In this document: in pieces, positions 46,130 to 57,941 of the stretch
Position numbering within the stretch: position 1 is the first letter of the stretch
Layout: every line of letters starts with the position of its first letter
Source: Ignelater luminosus
Lineage: Eukaryota > Arthropoda > Insecta > Coleoptera > Elateridae
DNA: 64,000 nucleotides
Direction: 5' to 3'
Assembly (NCBI GenBank): GCA_011009095.1
Contig: VTPC01005804.1
Span: 19,110 to 83,109 of the forward strand
Notes under the pieces: model-generated
What the model was told of the DNA's origin: nothing
What the model saw: only the letters and a program-made list of their open reading frames with translations
Database searches by the model: none
Translations under genes and position numbers: made by a program

Positions 46130-46714
46130 TTACCAATGTCCATGACCATGACCATGACCATGACCATATCCTAAACCATGAACACCAACAATACCAGCGG
46201 GAACAACGACAGCTACACCATGATGGCCACCATGATGTCCTAAATCTTGAGAAGCCAAGAGACCTTCTCCGTGCCATTGGCCATCATCACCATCATCCCA
46301 TTCGTGACCATGACCAGCATATCCATCAATACCATCATGTCCGTGTCCGTGGATAGCATTTGGAATTCCATTAGGACCAACAGCACCATGTCCGTTTACA
46401 ACTCCAGTAGGTCCGGCAGCACCACCGCTAGAGACAACACCTGATGCTCCTACAACTGGAAGATGTCCATGTCCATGTCCTCCCCATCCACCATGTCCTG
46501 CCCAGCCACCATGTCCATAGCCATCATGTCCCCAGACACCATGTCCATAGCCATCATGACCCCAACCACCATGTCCACCCCAGCCACCGGCTTTAGCGAA
46601 AACCACCAAAGTGGCGAAAAGGGCAACAGTCTAAAAATAAAATATAATTTATTTCAAAAAATATCTTAAATGTGAGGTAGATAAAAATGGTTTTAGACTT
46701 ACAAAGGTATTCAT
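46130..46714 (-). CDS. Gly/His-rich cuticular-type secreted protein, gene 6 of 7 (170 aa, two exons)
   Basis: Exon 1 is 46,703-46,714 (MNTF), the 72-bp intron is 46,631-46,702 with a TAG acceptor, and exon 2 is 46,130-46,630. The signal peptide reads TVALFATLVVFAKA after MNTF. The mature N-terminus has HDGYGHG-type repeats (GWGHDGYGHGVWGHDGYGHG), adding Asp and Tyr to the Gly-His-Trp pattern. The core GASGVVSSGGAAGPTG, WDDGDDGQWHGEGLLASQDL and a Val-rich VAVVVPAGIVGVHG follow, and the tail has six Gly-His pairs before Trp. It is the most His-rich member and the only one with Tyr in repeats, so cross-linking could be of special relevance (inference). Poly(A) signal at 45,900-45,905. Confidence 0.9.
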
Positions 46715-46776
46715 TGTTGATATTTACTGGAGATCTTGTTGTGTTTGACTGTGATGTGAAAGATAAAATTTTCACA

Positions 46777-46798
46777 TATATACTAAAAGAATGACCTT
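46777..46798 (-). promoter_or_regulatory. core promoter of gene 6: TATATA plus AAGGTCA
   Basis: TATATA lies at 46,777-46,782. AAGGTCA (minus) is at 46,792-46,798, the only copy with A rather than G at the last position, which is the canonical nuclear-receptor half-site. Confidence 0.75.
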
Positions 46799-46855
46799 CG
46801 TAATTCGCAAAATAATTGTCCATTTCTTACAGTGTAACGACAAATACGTTTTTAG

Positions 46856-46907
46856 CGACCCCGCCTAATCATGTCAAAATTTTTTACTCTTACTTTAAAA
46901 TGAAAGT
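46856..46907 (-). promoter_or_regulatory. conserved upstream block of gene 6
   Basis: CGACCCCGCC at 46,856-46,865, then TTACTCTTACTTTAAAATGA. It lies only about 140 bp from the start codon because the MITE is absent. The distal AGGTCATGAACT is at 47,010-47,021. Confidence 0.6.
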
Positions 46908-47049
46908 AATAAGGAATTGTTATTATTGTATTAATTCCTTAAAGAATGATCTATTTTTAGGTACAATATCTTATGTTTGTTTTGGTTACTAAATAATTTA
47001 ACAAGGTAAAGGTCATGAACTGTTTTTGTATTGACATTCTAACTTACAT

Positions 47050-50000
47050 TCCGGTATAAAACCGTGCACAAGCAATTGTTCTACTATTTTTGTTTTAATA
47101 TTTTAGTAGAGATTTATGTTTTTTGGTAAATTGTTTGTTTTGTTACAAGTGCAGATATTTTATTTAAAAAGAATTAAACATTTAAGTTGTGTAATTGATG
47201 GATTTTAGTTACACGAAATTATCTTAATTTAAGTTTAGAATGTTTAATTTTGCATAGAATGTGGTTCAATTTGATTATTTTATTTACTTAGTGCTTTACT
47301 GTTCATCGCGAGTGAAAATTTGATTCATCAAATAGACTCTCATTGAGAAACCTTCGAATTTAACTTAATCACTTCTAAAAATTTGTAAAACTGGGTATGC
47401 AATCATACAAGTTCTTAATCAGTAAATATTTTAGATAAGTTGAATGATTTTGGATTGATACATATATGGGTAATTTAAATAAAGTTTTGTTACATTTTGT
47501 TTGTTGCTACAAATTAGTCTAGAATTAGATAAATTCTGTATCATGCAACTGCTAACAGAATGGCAGAAAAATTTCTAAAGTGCAACAAAACAATTTGCTC
47601 ACTCCCATAATTAATTTATCTAATACTAAAAATAAAAGTCATGTAGGTACGTACCTATATTAAACAACAATCTAAAAAGAAGAAAATAATTGAATAAATT
47701 CAGGGCTGTAACAATAGATGAAGCATAAAGCAGTTGCCCCAAGCATTCCATTTTAATCATACTTACCTAATATAATCAGGTGACACTTAAAAGTAAAATA
47801 ACTAACTTTGTGTTAATTCTGTTTCTGTTTATAATAATCAATTTTAAGTTTTTTTATTTTCTACTTAGCTTAAATATTCATATTTCCATATATGCCAATC
47901 TGTAAGTCACAGCGTATTACAAAACACAGAGGTCGTTTTATAAATATCTTAAAACCAGACTCGATGCGATCCGTACAAAATAAGCTTGGAAAAGTTCTAA
48001 AAGCTTTGAATAGTAAAACCGGGGTTTCTCGACGTATGGTGTCTTATAGCTCGTGACTCTTCTACATCTAGGTGTTCGCCACAGCTTGGCAAGAAAATGA
48101 ACGAAACTGAAATAATGAGTTAAAACCACTTGTGATTTTTGTAGCTTCTACTTAAGGATATGCAAACTTCAAATTAGAAGTGTTCTGTAAATTCTAGATA
48201 CCTTAGCAGCGTAAAAGAATTGTACAGATATATCCAACAGTTTGCAAACAAATGCTGGTCTCTCTAGCTAGAGGAGCTGTCAGCTCTCACAAGTATTATG
48301 CAACTATGAATTTATGTATAAATCAACACAAGGTAGCTAGATTGAATCGAGTTGTAATAAGTTCTTCCTACTTGTGTCCATATGTCGCCATCTAAAGGCG
48401 ATCAATTGAGTTATAGTACATAAACCACAAATATATAAGTTTAGTTTTGATAGCTTGTCACTTGTCATAGCTGCTTGACAACGGGATGGATTAGAAAAAC
48501 ACTTGTGTGAAATATATGAAGGGAATGCTTGATTTGATGGACAAGTTTATGATTTTGTTTTATTGTTAGCTACATTCTAAAAACTGGAAGATATACAAAG
48601 ACAAATCATTTTTAGAATTAGCAATTACGTAGTTATGGTTGGCCAATGTTTCATGAAAAACTACTAGAAATACTTATGGATAAAGATATCGCAGAGAAAA
48701 ACTTAACAAGTTAATATTTAATTTTACAGGAAAATAAAATGTTGCAAAGAAGTTAATAAATTAAATAATAGTAATTCCAAGAAGAAATGAGAAATCACAA
48801 CAAATATCAAGTTCTGGGTAAAGCAAAGTAATATTTTTGTTTAGGAATTTGCCTTTATGCTTTTACAACGACATTTATTTTCTTCAATCTAAGAAGAGAC
48901 TAAATGTTACATGGTTAGACTAAAATAGGATTCCGCTAATTACTTTTTCTTTTGGTAATTACTTTTACTTTCAAGAGATATTATCTAATAGAACTGGAAT
49001 CTATAAATACAACTCTGACTCGAATAAACTTTTAAATTCATTTTATTTGATTTTGAGAATATAGATTCCCCTGCACTTCTTCACGCCTTCAAAACAAACA
49101 AAACAAGGCAGAACTTTTACAAAAAAAGTTATTATTTGTATAACGATATTTTGGACAGACCTTTTAAGTAGCAATCAGCATCTTTTTTCAAAGTAGTTGC
49201 AAGTATTGCTATTAGAAGTGAAGTTTGAATTTACAATCACTTGTAGAACCAATCGACCCAAAGGATACAATATACCTACGAAAAAATTATACCAACACGA
49301 TAAAAATTCAAAATTGTTCACACTAGCAAGTCATAATGTACTAAATAATGTTTAGAATTGCTAGAGGGCTAAAAACTGGCACTTTAAGACATTGATACCT
49401 TATTTACCTTACTGATTATATCACTGACACACAGATTTTGTTTTGTTGCCTCTGAATATAACGGTGTGCCACATTTAGTTCTGCATCAATACCTAACACA
49501 GCTAATCGAAGCCATTTTGTGAAAGCCATCTAAGGAAATGAGGGTAGAGGCATCCTATTTTGACATTGCAGTGCAGGGTGATTTAACAGGACAAATCTAT
49601 CGGTGACAATTTAATATCCTTATTCAAAGTCAATAATGCTAAAATGAGTTGGGAAAGAATCAACAATACTGTTGGTTACAAATGTCAAAAGATGCCAAAA
49701 ATCTAAATCATTTTTGAAGGTTTTGAGGTTTCTTCTAAGAATAAAATATTTCTAAAATAAAATCATTTTAAACTTTTTGGTCACACAGTATTAGAGATGA
49801 TTAAAATACCTGTTTTGTTGATGTTTTATTCAAATTGTTGTCGTATTATGTAGTATGACTGTTTTTTTTTGTTTAGTTATATATGTACAATAAAATCTTT
49901 TATGAGTTATAAATATACATGTTTGCTAACTTGTCTTTATTAAAATACTTTTAAGAGTTGTAGTTACAGATAAAGATACGCCAAAATAGCAATAAAATTC

Positions 50001-50719
50001 TAAATACTAATGAAAAACACATTACCTGCACGTTTTAATCTAATGTTAGATAATGCTATTTAAATCAACAACAATTCAGTCTGTACGCGAAATTCCATCA
50101 ATGCGAACGTTTCAGCAAACGAATTTAGACTAATTTGCTCTATGTTTTAATTAATTGTATAATTCTGTGTAGCGTATGGTGAATTTAAAGAATCCTTTAA
50201 AAGTAAAGGTATCTAACAAGCAAACCCTCTGAGCCTGATTCATACTATTTTAGTTAGTCTATTCAACACAGTCTGCAACTAGAAATAGTAAATTTTGATT
50301 CAATTCGCCCATGATCCGATTCGCCTCGATTTACCCTACGCGCAAATACAGAAACTTAAAAACTACTATATGCCTTATCATTATAATAATAGCGTTCACG
50401 AAATAATATATAGATACTAAGTGTAGGCACCAACTGAATACCTAAACCATTGCATACTTAAATCATTCGTAAGGTAGATATGTTTGCCCAAAAAAAATTC
50501 AATTATTCTGAGAGTATTAGAATATTCTTTACGTAATTGCGCCACTGTTTAATTAATAGTCCTCTGTCAAAAGAAAACAAAATACGTTCGGTCACGCACC
50601 CATCTTGGACTCTTGCGTGTATCTTGTGCAAGAATTTCCCCACCTCACCTGCCTATGAAAGTCCCGTTTCTATAAGACCAGCCGTTTGCGAGATACAGAA
50701 TGTCTGCCAAAACAAAAAA
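47050..50719. other. AT-rich stretch without recognisable genes, up to the assembly gap
   Basis: Short frames only. The minus frame at 47,938-48,129 (63 codons) has no domain. Nothing can be assigned. Confidence 0.5.
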
Positions 50720-51119
50720 NNNNNNNNNNNNNNNNNNNNNNNNNNNNNNNNNNNNNNNNNNNNNNNNNNNNNNNNNNNNNNNNNNNNNNNNNNNNNNNNN
50801 NNNNNNNNNNNNNNNNNNNNNNNNNNNNNNNNNNNNNNNNNNNNNNNNNNNNNNNNNNNNNNNNNNNNNNNNNNNNNNNNNNNNNNNNNNNNNNNNNNNN
50901 NNNNNNNNNNNNNNNNNNNNNNNNNNNNNNNNNNNNNNNNNNNNNNNNNNNNNNNNNNNNNNNNNNNNNNNNNNNNNNNNNNNNNNNNNNNNNNNNNNNN
51001 NNNNNNNNNNNNNNNNNNNNNNNNNNNNNNNNNNNNNNNNNNNNNNNNNNNNNNNNNNNNNNNNNNNNNNNNNNNNNNNNNNNNNNNNNNNNNNNNNNNN
51101 NNNNNNNNNNNNNNNNNNN
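50720..51119. other. assembly gap, 400 N
   Basis: Exactly 400 undetermined bases, bordered by AAAAAA on the left and AAAAA on the right. All frames crossing it are meaningless. The A-runs suggest that a homopolymer or poly(A) repeat caused the break. Confidence 1.
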
Positions 51120-52140
51120 AAAAACCGCTCCAATAGCTTTGTTTCATGGGTTGTAGCAAAACAAACTCAATTTACAACCTGCGCATTTGTGGAAAAAAAA
51201 CGGAGACATCAATGTAAATCGTTTGCAATGCAAAGAAAATTTAAGACACCTACATATTTACGTTATCATTTATTGAGTTATAAGATTTTTCCAAGGCGCG
51301 TTTTCCTGAAATTGAATTCATTTTCCAAACTGTAAACCTTGATATAAACTTCTGATGCAGAAAACAATAAAAGATAGTAATTTATCTTAATGTTTTGGTG
51401 ACATCTTGTCAAGCTATTAGATCTATTATATCTATAGATTAAATCAATCAAATGAATAGATTGCATTTTTTCAACTTTCTTCACATAGTTACTGAATAGT
51501 TAAAACAATAATTACCAGAATTCTCCAATAAAATGCAGTTTCAAGCTTTAGAGTTGACATGACAGAAACATCTTACGTTTCAATACTTAAACCAGGAATG
51601 GGAAAAGTTTGGCCCGCGGCTGGCTGGCTTTGATCCCCATCAGAAAAGGCTGTCCATTAATGGCCTAAACTATGAAAGTCAAAACTAATAAATTATTTTT
51701 GTTGTGCAATGTTCTAGCCTACAAGATATAGTCCTCTTGAAATACGTTGATGCATTTTCTTGAATTTTTCTCTTTAGAAGACAATCTACAGACAATCGCA
51801 GTTAATTGTTCAAGAAACTAGTCGCAAGATTCTGCCTACAAATTCTAGTATTATCTTGAAACTTTCGCATCTGACAATAAAAAATTCAGAAGTATTTATA
51901 GTAAGCATCTTCACATTACTATGTATTTAGTGTTTGTTGTATCGGTACTAGTTAACAAGTAAGTATTCTTTGTAGGAAAGTTGAAGATATTATTTTTAAT
52001 GTTAATCAAAAAGGAATTATTTCATGCGTAGAATACGCATGATATAAACTACTATAAAGGTCTAGTATGAAGTTTCAGAGTCTTGAACTTCTGATATTTT
52101 GAAAAACTAGGGAGATACAAAAAGATGAAATTATAAAAAA
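51120..52140. other. AT-rich stretch downstream of gene 7
   Basis: No gene is recognisable. It ends at the 3' untranslated region of gene 7. Confidence 0.5.
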
Positions 52141-52414
52141 TATTTAAATGCTTTATTAAAACACGCAAGATATATTTACATTAAAGTACAATAAATATGT
52201 AATCATTATCCATTACAATGCAGTCAATTATATAAGTCTCATTTATCTTAAATCATTTAAATAACAAATTATTCAATAACAATGCAGAAACCTCTTAATC
52301 CTTAACAAAATCTAAAACAAAGTCATTAAGAATCTAATAAAAACCTACATTTGAAGAAAATGTTATTTAAATCACATGGTACACTTTGCTTAGGTTTTAA
52401 CGTATTTAACTAAT

Positions 52415-52951
52415 TTACCAGTGGCCGTGGCCAAGACCTAATCCCAATCCAAGTCCAAGTCCGCGAGCACCAACAAGTCCGCGAGCACCAACAATTCCAG
52501 CGACTGGTGCAATTACAGCAGCACCATGTCCGGATAAGTCTTGAGAAGCCAAGAGACCTTCTCCGTGCCATTGACCGTCATCACCATCATCCCAAGCACC
52601 AAGTCCAGCAGCACCAATACCTACTCCGCCAATTCCAACTCCGCCAATTCCAACTCCACCAATTCCAACTCCACCAATGCCAATTCCAATTCCAGCATGT
52701 CCGATTGCGTTGGGAATTCCGTTAGGTCCAACAGCACCGTTGCCATTGACAACTCCAGTAGGTCCGGCGGCACCGCCGCTCGATACGACTCCTGAAGCGC
52801 CTACTACAGGAAGATGTCCGTGACCACCCCAGATACCGGAAGGTTTAGCTCTAGCCAAGACGACTAGGCAAGCGAAAAGGACAACAGTCTATAATGAGAA
52901 AGATTAGAAACATTTTTTTAAGAAAATCTTTTAACTTACAAAGGTGTTCAT
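52415..52951 (-). CDS. Gly/Ile-rich cuticular-type secreted protein, gene 7 of 7 (161 aa, two exons)
   Basis: Exon 1 is 52,940-52,951 (MNTF), the intron is only 51 bp (52,889-52,939), and exon 2 is 52,415-52,888. The signal peptide reads TVVLFACLVVLARA after MNTF. The mature protein starts KPSGIWGGHGHLPVVG as in gene 1. The core GASGVVSSGGAAGPTG and GAVGPNGIPNAI are followed by five to six (I/V)GIGG/IGGVG units, encoded by a 15-bp tandem repeat at about 52,618-52,680. Then come DDGDDGQWHGEGLLASQDL, an Ala/Val stretch, two ARGL repeats and a GLGLGLGLGHGHW end. It combines the N-terminus of gene 1 with the acidic segment of genes 2-6. Poly(A) signal at 52,152-52,157. Function inferred as structural cuticle. 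Confidence 0.88.
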
Positions 52952-53006
52952 TGTTGGTTTGTTTGTGGTGCTTGAGTGTGATGTCAGTTTAAGATACACC
53001 CCCGTT

Positions 53007-53028
53007 TATATACTTCGATTACGACCTT
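53007..53028 (-). promoter_or_regulatory. core promoter of gene 7: TATATA plus AAGGTCG
   Basis: TATATA lies at 53,007-53,012 (minus strand reads GTATATAAAC). AAGGTCG is at 53,022-53,028. Confidence 0.75.
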
Positions 53029-53081
53029 CAAAACCAATAGATAACTGCATATTTCCAATAATTCAACTAACTAGATCATAT

Positions 53082-53140
53082 CGACCCCACCCTTGTGTTC
53101 TGTAATGTTATTTTTTTTACTCTTACTTCAAATTGAAGGT
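53082..53140 (-). promoter_or_regulatory. conserved upstream block of gene 7
   Basis: CGACCCCACC, then TTACTCTTACTTCAAATTGA, about 130 bp from the start codon. The distal AGGTCA site was not found for this gene. Confidence 0.6.
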
Positions 53141-53144
53141 AACA

Positions 53145-55587
53145 AGAATTACTGAAATCCTCTAGAGGTAACTAGATTCATTTTACTCTGCTTTAATTAT
53201 TTAGCAGTTTAGTCTCAAAAAATTAAGTCGAGAAGGATGTAATTTTTTACTGTTCAATTACGAAAAATGTTTTACGAGTTATTTAAATAAAGCCATTAAA
53301 TAGCGTGCGCTGTATTAATTTATATAAGCAGTAATTGACGGCTTTCTCATAATAATTGTCGCAAAGCCGCAATTAAGAATTTAAATCATGCAATTAACAG
53401 TAAATAAAAAATTGTTTAAGGTTACGCTTGTAGAAAAAGCTATTTCTTTATAGTGCTAATGTCTGAAAGCAATAAGAAAGTTTTTGCCAATGAACTTGGC
53501 AGTTAATTATATTCAACGCCTTGAAAATACCTTGTAGCAAAACATTTTAATACAGAAAAAAGGTGTTAAATAGAGATACTACTTGATTTGTAAATTTAAT
53601 TCTAAAATTGTTGAACTTTGTATTTTACTATTTTGATTTCTTGTAAAATAATTGATTTTGGAATATTTGTGATTGCATTGCATGACTTTGTGTGTTAATT
53701 TAAAATTTGCTTTTAATCTAAACGATTGGAGTTATATAGGACATTGGGAAGGATTAGATTACATTTCGTTACCGATTCCTTTACGGACAGCATATGCTGT
53801 CTTAATAGAAAACAATTTTTTAAATTTCTTAAAGTGCAATTATTTTATAATCCAATTAACACATTATTTAAATAGCTGTATAAGTAGAATTCTAAACTTG
53901 GGTTTACATTTTTAGAAATTTCTTCTCGAAAAACTATTAGAACCTTTATTTCAGAATATTCCAAAAAACATAGTGTTAATACAGAAGTGAATTCAAAAAA
54001 TCGCGATGGCTGTTTGTGGGTCAATTTACTCTGAAGTAGGTAAAAGTCGACTTTAACAGGTGGTTTCAAAATCCAGTGAAAAGACTTTCTCATGCATCAA
54101 CCAATGGCATGCAAAATCAGAGAGTGTTTTAAAGCACGAAACCGCTTTCAGATTTTGTCTAGCTATACTCCTTTGAATTCTCCACTCCATTCAACCTAAC
54201 GTTAAATAAAACGACATGAAAGGATAACTTGGTGAATTATATTCGCTTTCCATACTATTTCATTGGAATCTCTCTAGGCTAGGTATATGCACAAAGAGTA
54301 GATCTAACTTTTTACTTGTAAAAGATATAAATTTGTCGCACAGAAATCAGTAAAAATTTGGTAGCTTTCGGATCCTCTTCGGAAAACTAAGACAATATTA
54401 AGACACTAACTGCATCAATATTTAGGTCACATTGATTTCGCTATTTTAATTTCGGATTCAACGGTAATGGAGTGCCAGGTCACATCATCTCTTTCAAAAA
54501 GTCAGGATTTTGTTCTATATAACTATAGGAGGTCCCAAGGGATCTATTTCATAGTCAACGATGCTCTAGAGGGGTCATACAAGACCAATCATTTTAATAT
54601 TAAAGACGTTATTTTATTGAAAAATCTTGAACGAAACTTGCACTGAGCTGTTAAGGATTTATTTATGTTAACATATTAGTGATTTGGACAATTTTTAAGT
54701 TTTTCCTTCATTTTGCAACCTGGCACTAAGTACACCTGTCCAGTCTCATACGTCTAACTCGTTTTATTCGTCCACTATGAATTCTCCTTTGTCCAAATTT
54801 AAAATCTCACTAATAAATGAGATAAAATTGTTTTGGCAATAGAGGCACGCTTATGGAATCGAACTCAAGCTTGTCCAACTTAATGCAATAGCATCCCTAT
54901 TCAAACTCTGCGGTTTCATGTATTAGGTTCAAACTATGTTTTCGGCCCTTGTTTCGCTTTATACCAGTAAAAACGTAAAGTCCCTGTGTCCAAGAACTAC
55001 TAAGATTTGCCTAGTGATTTTCAGTATCTAGGAAACGCGTACAGCCAAAGGAGGCAATACTGTCTTTTGGCGCTCTCGTTCTCTGATCTTATGGTACACA
55101 AATAAGATCCAGGAATAAAAAAATTACGAACAAATATTTTTCGGTCTGCGTTTCCAAAATACAGTACTGCGACTATCTAAGTTTCTTATCTAGTAGCCTT
55201 ATTGTTTGTCAATTTGTAGTTGAAGTCAGTGTCAATTACTAGCAAGAAGAATGCGCCAGTTAATAGAATTCAAAAGTTTTCTGATTGAATGTTAAGTACC
55301 CAGTGTTCCTGTAATGGTACTCTGTAGACAGCCCCTGCTATAGAATAGCCCAGCCAGTGTCAAACATCTTTTTCCTGAAGCACCTGCATTGTGTTGTATG
55401 CATGACAAGTGTAGCAGTTGTTTTGTCATTTAGTAAACAGTGGCCGCTTTGAGTTACTCTTTAAGTTCCAAGTTGTGATGCGACATAATCAAGGCAATCA
55501 AGTGTCAATAGAAGTAGTTTCGTCATGCCCGATTGGAGTTAAGAATATGTTTCAGATATATTTTATAGCATGTAGATATGATTTAAA
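53145..55587. other. AT-rich stretch without recognisable genes
   Basis: Frames at 53,673-54,093 on both strands show no domain. Nothing was assigned. Confidence 0.5.
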
Positions 55588-57941
55588 GAATTGAAGGGAT
55601 GAGTGCAAGAACCAGGCAGCTCCATTTTGGTAGTTTTGGAAAATAAAGAAAACTGTTTTAAAAATTAGCCATTGTAGATTTGATGTACTAAATTAGGGTA
55701 TTTGAGGTTGAATTTGCAAGTTTTGCAAAACACCTAAACAAATTAAACTGTTTTTGAAGCTGCCTGGCTTTTGTCAAAAAACCGAAAGAAAACATTGTTT
55801 ATTACTGTTTATTAATGACTTTTGTAGAAGCTTCATTAATAAATACAAACTCGAAACATTATTACAAACGTAAAACATAAATAGAACTTAAATAATGAAC
55901 TGGTAGAAAATATCTCTTATCAATATCATCGTCATCTATTTCCAAGGTTTCATTTTCACTCTGTTCTTTTTCTACAGGCCTCAGTTTGTCATAATACTAC
56001 ATTTCAGTTTGTTCAACATACTATCTTGCATTTTTGAATTTTTCCTTTGTTAGGAGTAGAGGAGCATTATAAAGCGTATCCTCCGGAGCAGGTAAAAATG
56101 GAACACCAAACATCTTCAAAAGTTGAAGTTAGTGGTCAACACACCACTTGCATTCTCAGAGCGCACGAAATTTCATCTTTATGCTCATTCGTGAATTGCA
56201 TTATTCTGTATTTTAAAATCAGAAATTTCTAACGGCCTACGGATTTAATGTTGTTTTCTTAAAGGGTGTAAGTTTGTCCCGATAGTTTAATATCATTCCT
56301 TGTTTAAGCTCTTTTACTTCAAACTTTGTGCTATTCTGTTTTATCATTCGCGACCATATACTTTTCCCTTCTTTTTTTTTGTTTTTCAATCATAGCAAAG
56401 GATCGATCACAAGCCAAAAAGCTGTGTCCAGGTTCTGGATAGCGATGCCTTATTGTTTTGAAGCGACTTTGTGATATTAAAGTCTGCCAAAATTGCATGA
56501 GAACCATATTCGTGTTTTGTGCGGCACAGTTGCCGCTATAAACGTAAAGGGATTTAACTTTTTCTGCAACATAGTTCTTAATAAAATTATGAAAACGGGA
56601 AAAACCTTAATTTGAACATTTTTTCCTGTTATTTCATCAAACACATAAAAGTAGCTCTTAGTAATGTCCCCTTTATGAATACAGAAACGGATAAGAGAAA
56701 ACAATAGCTATGTCTTGTAGAAATGGCATATTTTGCTAAATGAAATTGCTTCAACAGATCTATCTTCTTTTGCTAAAGCTGTCTTTGTCTTTAGATCTTT
56801 ATAGAATGTATCGGCTTTTGTTAGATGTATTGTCTTCATAGTTTTCACATGTTTGTTTTCTTTGCATCCGCTTTAAAATACTTGATTTTGTTGTTATATT
56901 CATCCCACACCTTGCAGGTATCAGTCCGCGGGTGTTGAAAGTTAAAGTTTTCTACAAAAACACGCCTGTGTAGACCTAAATTTGTGAGATTGTACTGTTC
57001 AGGTTAGGATTTTTGTAGGTACAGTTTGTGCATTAGTGTAACACTGAGTTAAGGTGAAAAATACCGCCTGTTGATATTATCTTTTCTGCTGTAATGACTT
57101 TTTCGCTTTGGAAAACTATTTATAGAATCTTTAATGTCTTGTATAATATCCAGCATTATCTTGTTGGGTCTAGTATTGTGACGTACTCTCATACCTCTGA
57201 GAGGAAGTACATTCGGTGTCAGATGCCGTACTATTCTGTCGATCCTATTTTTTGTTATACCATGAATGCTAGCAAACGCTTTTTTGCATACCCTCAGTTC
57301 GACAGGTCTACTTCGAATTTTATATGAAAATGTACGACTGTTTGGAATACCACCACCACTCTTTAAGCGACGTCGCTGATTGGTTCTCACAGTTATTAAA
57401 CCGCCTGAAGTAAAATACACCAAGATGTAATATCTGCATTACTGTGTTATATTCTTTTAAGACAATTTACCTAAATAGTGATCCTGGCCATTCTTGTCCC
57501 CTGCTTTCTCAAATGCTCTTAATACCTCAAGTTTTAGGTCATCATTACTTTCAAGATACTCTGATACAATTCAAACTACTTTTAACAGTAACGCAAAACA
57601 CTGCAACACAATAGCAGAGGTTATGTGCAGAATACTGAACATTACAGTGCAGATTTAATATTAATATTTAACGACCAACAAAACAAGATACCTATCATTA
57701 CCGACCGATGGGAAATTATAATGTTGGGGCAAAAATCAAACAGGTCCAGGAGCTCCCCGAATTTTGCTGCAAAATGTTTTTTCAGGTAGCTTCAAATATT
57801 GAATAACTTCGATACTTCCTACTGGATCTACCTAATCGTTGCAGCAAACGATAGTCATTTTTTTTACTACAAAATCTATACAAAATCCCATTTTCGCCAG
57901 AAAGTAGAACTGCCTGGTTCTTGCACTCACCCCTTCAATTC
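55588..57941 (-). mobile_element. TIR-bounded DNA transposon, 2.35 kb, with decayed gene
   Basis: The 32-bp terminal inverted repeats (55,588-55,619 and 57,910-57,941; outer sequence GAATTGAAGGG, inner end AACCAGGCAG) match with a single mismatch. The enclosed minus-strand gene is broken. A related ccaggcag-type word recurs inverted just inside the left end (about 55,758). No clear target duplication was found. TIR conservation against a decayed gene suggests the ends were mobilised in trans. Confidence 0.7.
56000..57423 (-). pseudogene. decayed transposase-like protein of the 2.35-kb element
   Basis: The best block (57,049-57,423, 124 codons) has LRVCKKAFASIHGITKNRID, then a basic linker, then IKDSINSFPKRKSHYSRKD and NINRRYF. 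The Cys-Lys helix, HTH-like helix and His-Tyr motif are the N-terminal arrangement of an insect-wide transposase-like family that I recognise by pattern but cannot name. Further along the minus strand, PRTDTCKVWDEYNNKIKY (about 56,880-56,940) resembles its Cys-containing middle. NCAAQNTNMVLMQFWQ followed by PEPGHSFLACDRSFA (about 56,400-56,540) occupies the place of the Gly-Gly-Gln-Asn and Gly-His...Asp motifs of the catalytic half. Frameshifts separate the blocks. A second copy lies at 4.4-5.4 kb. Confidence 0.55.

Noticed and set aside
50537..51335. Frames of 156-211 codons spanning the N gap
   Set aside because: Made almost entirely of undetermined residues.
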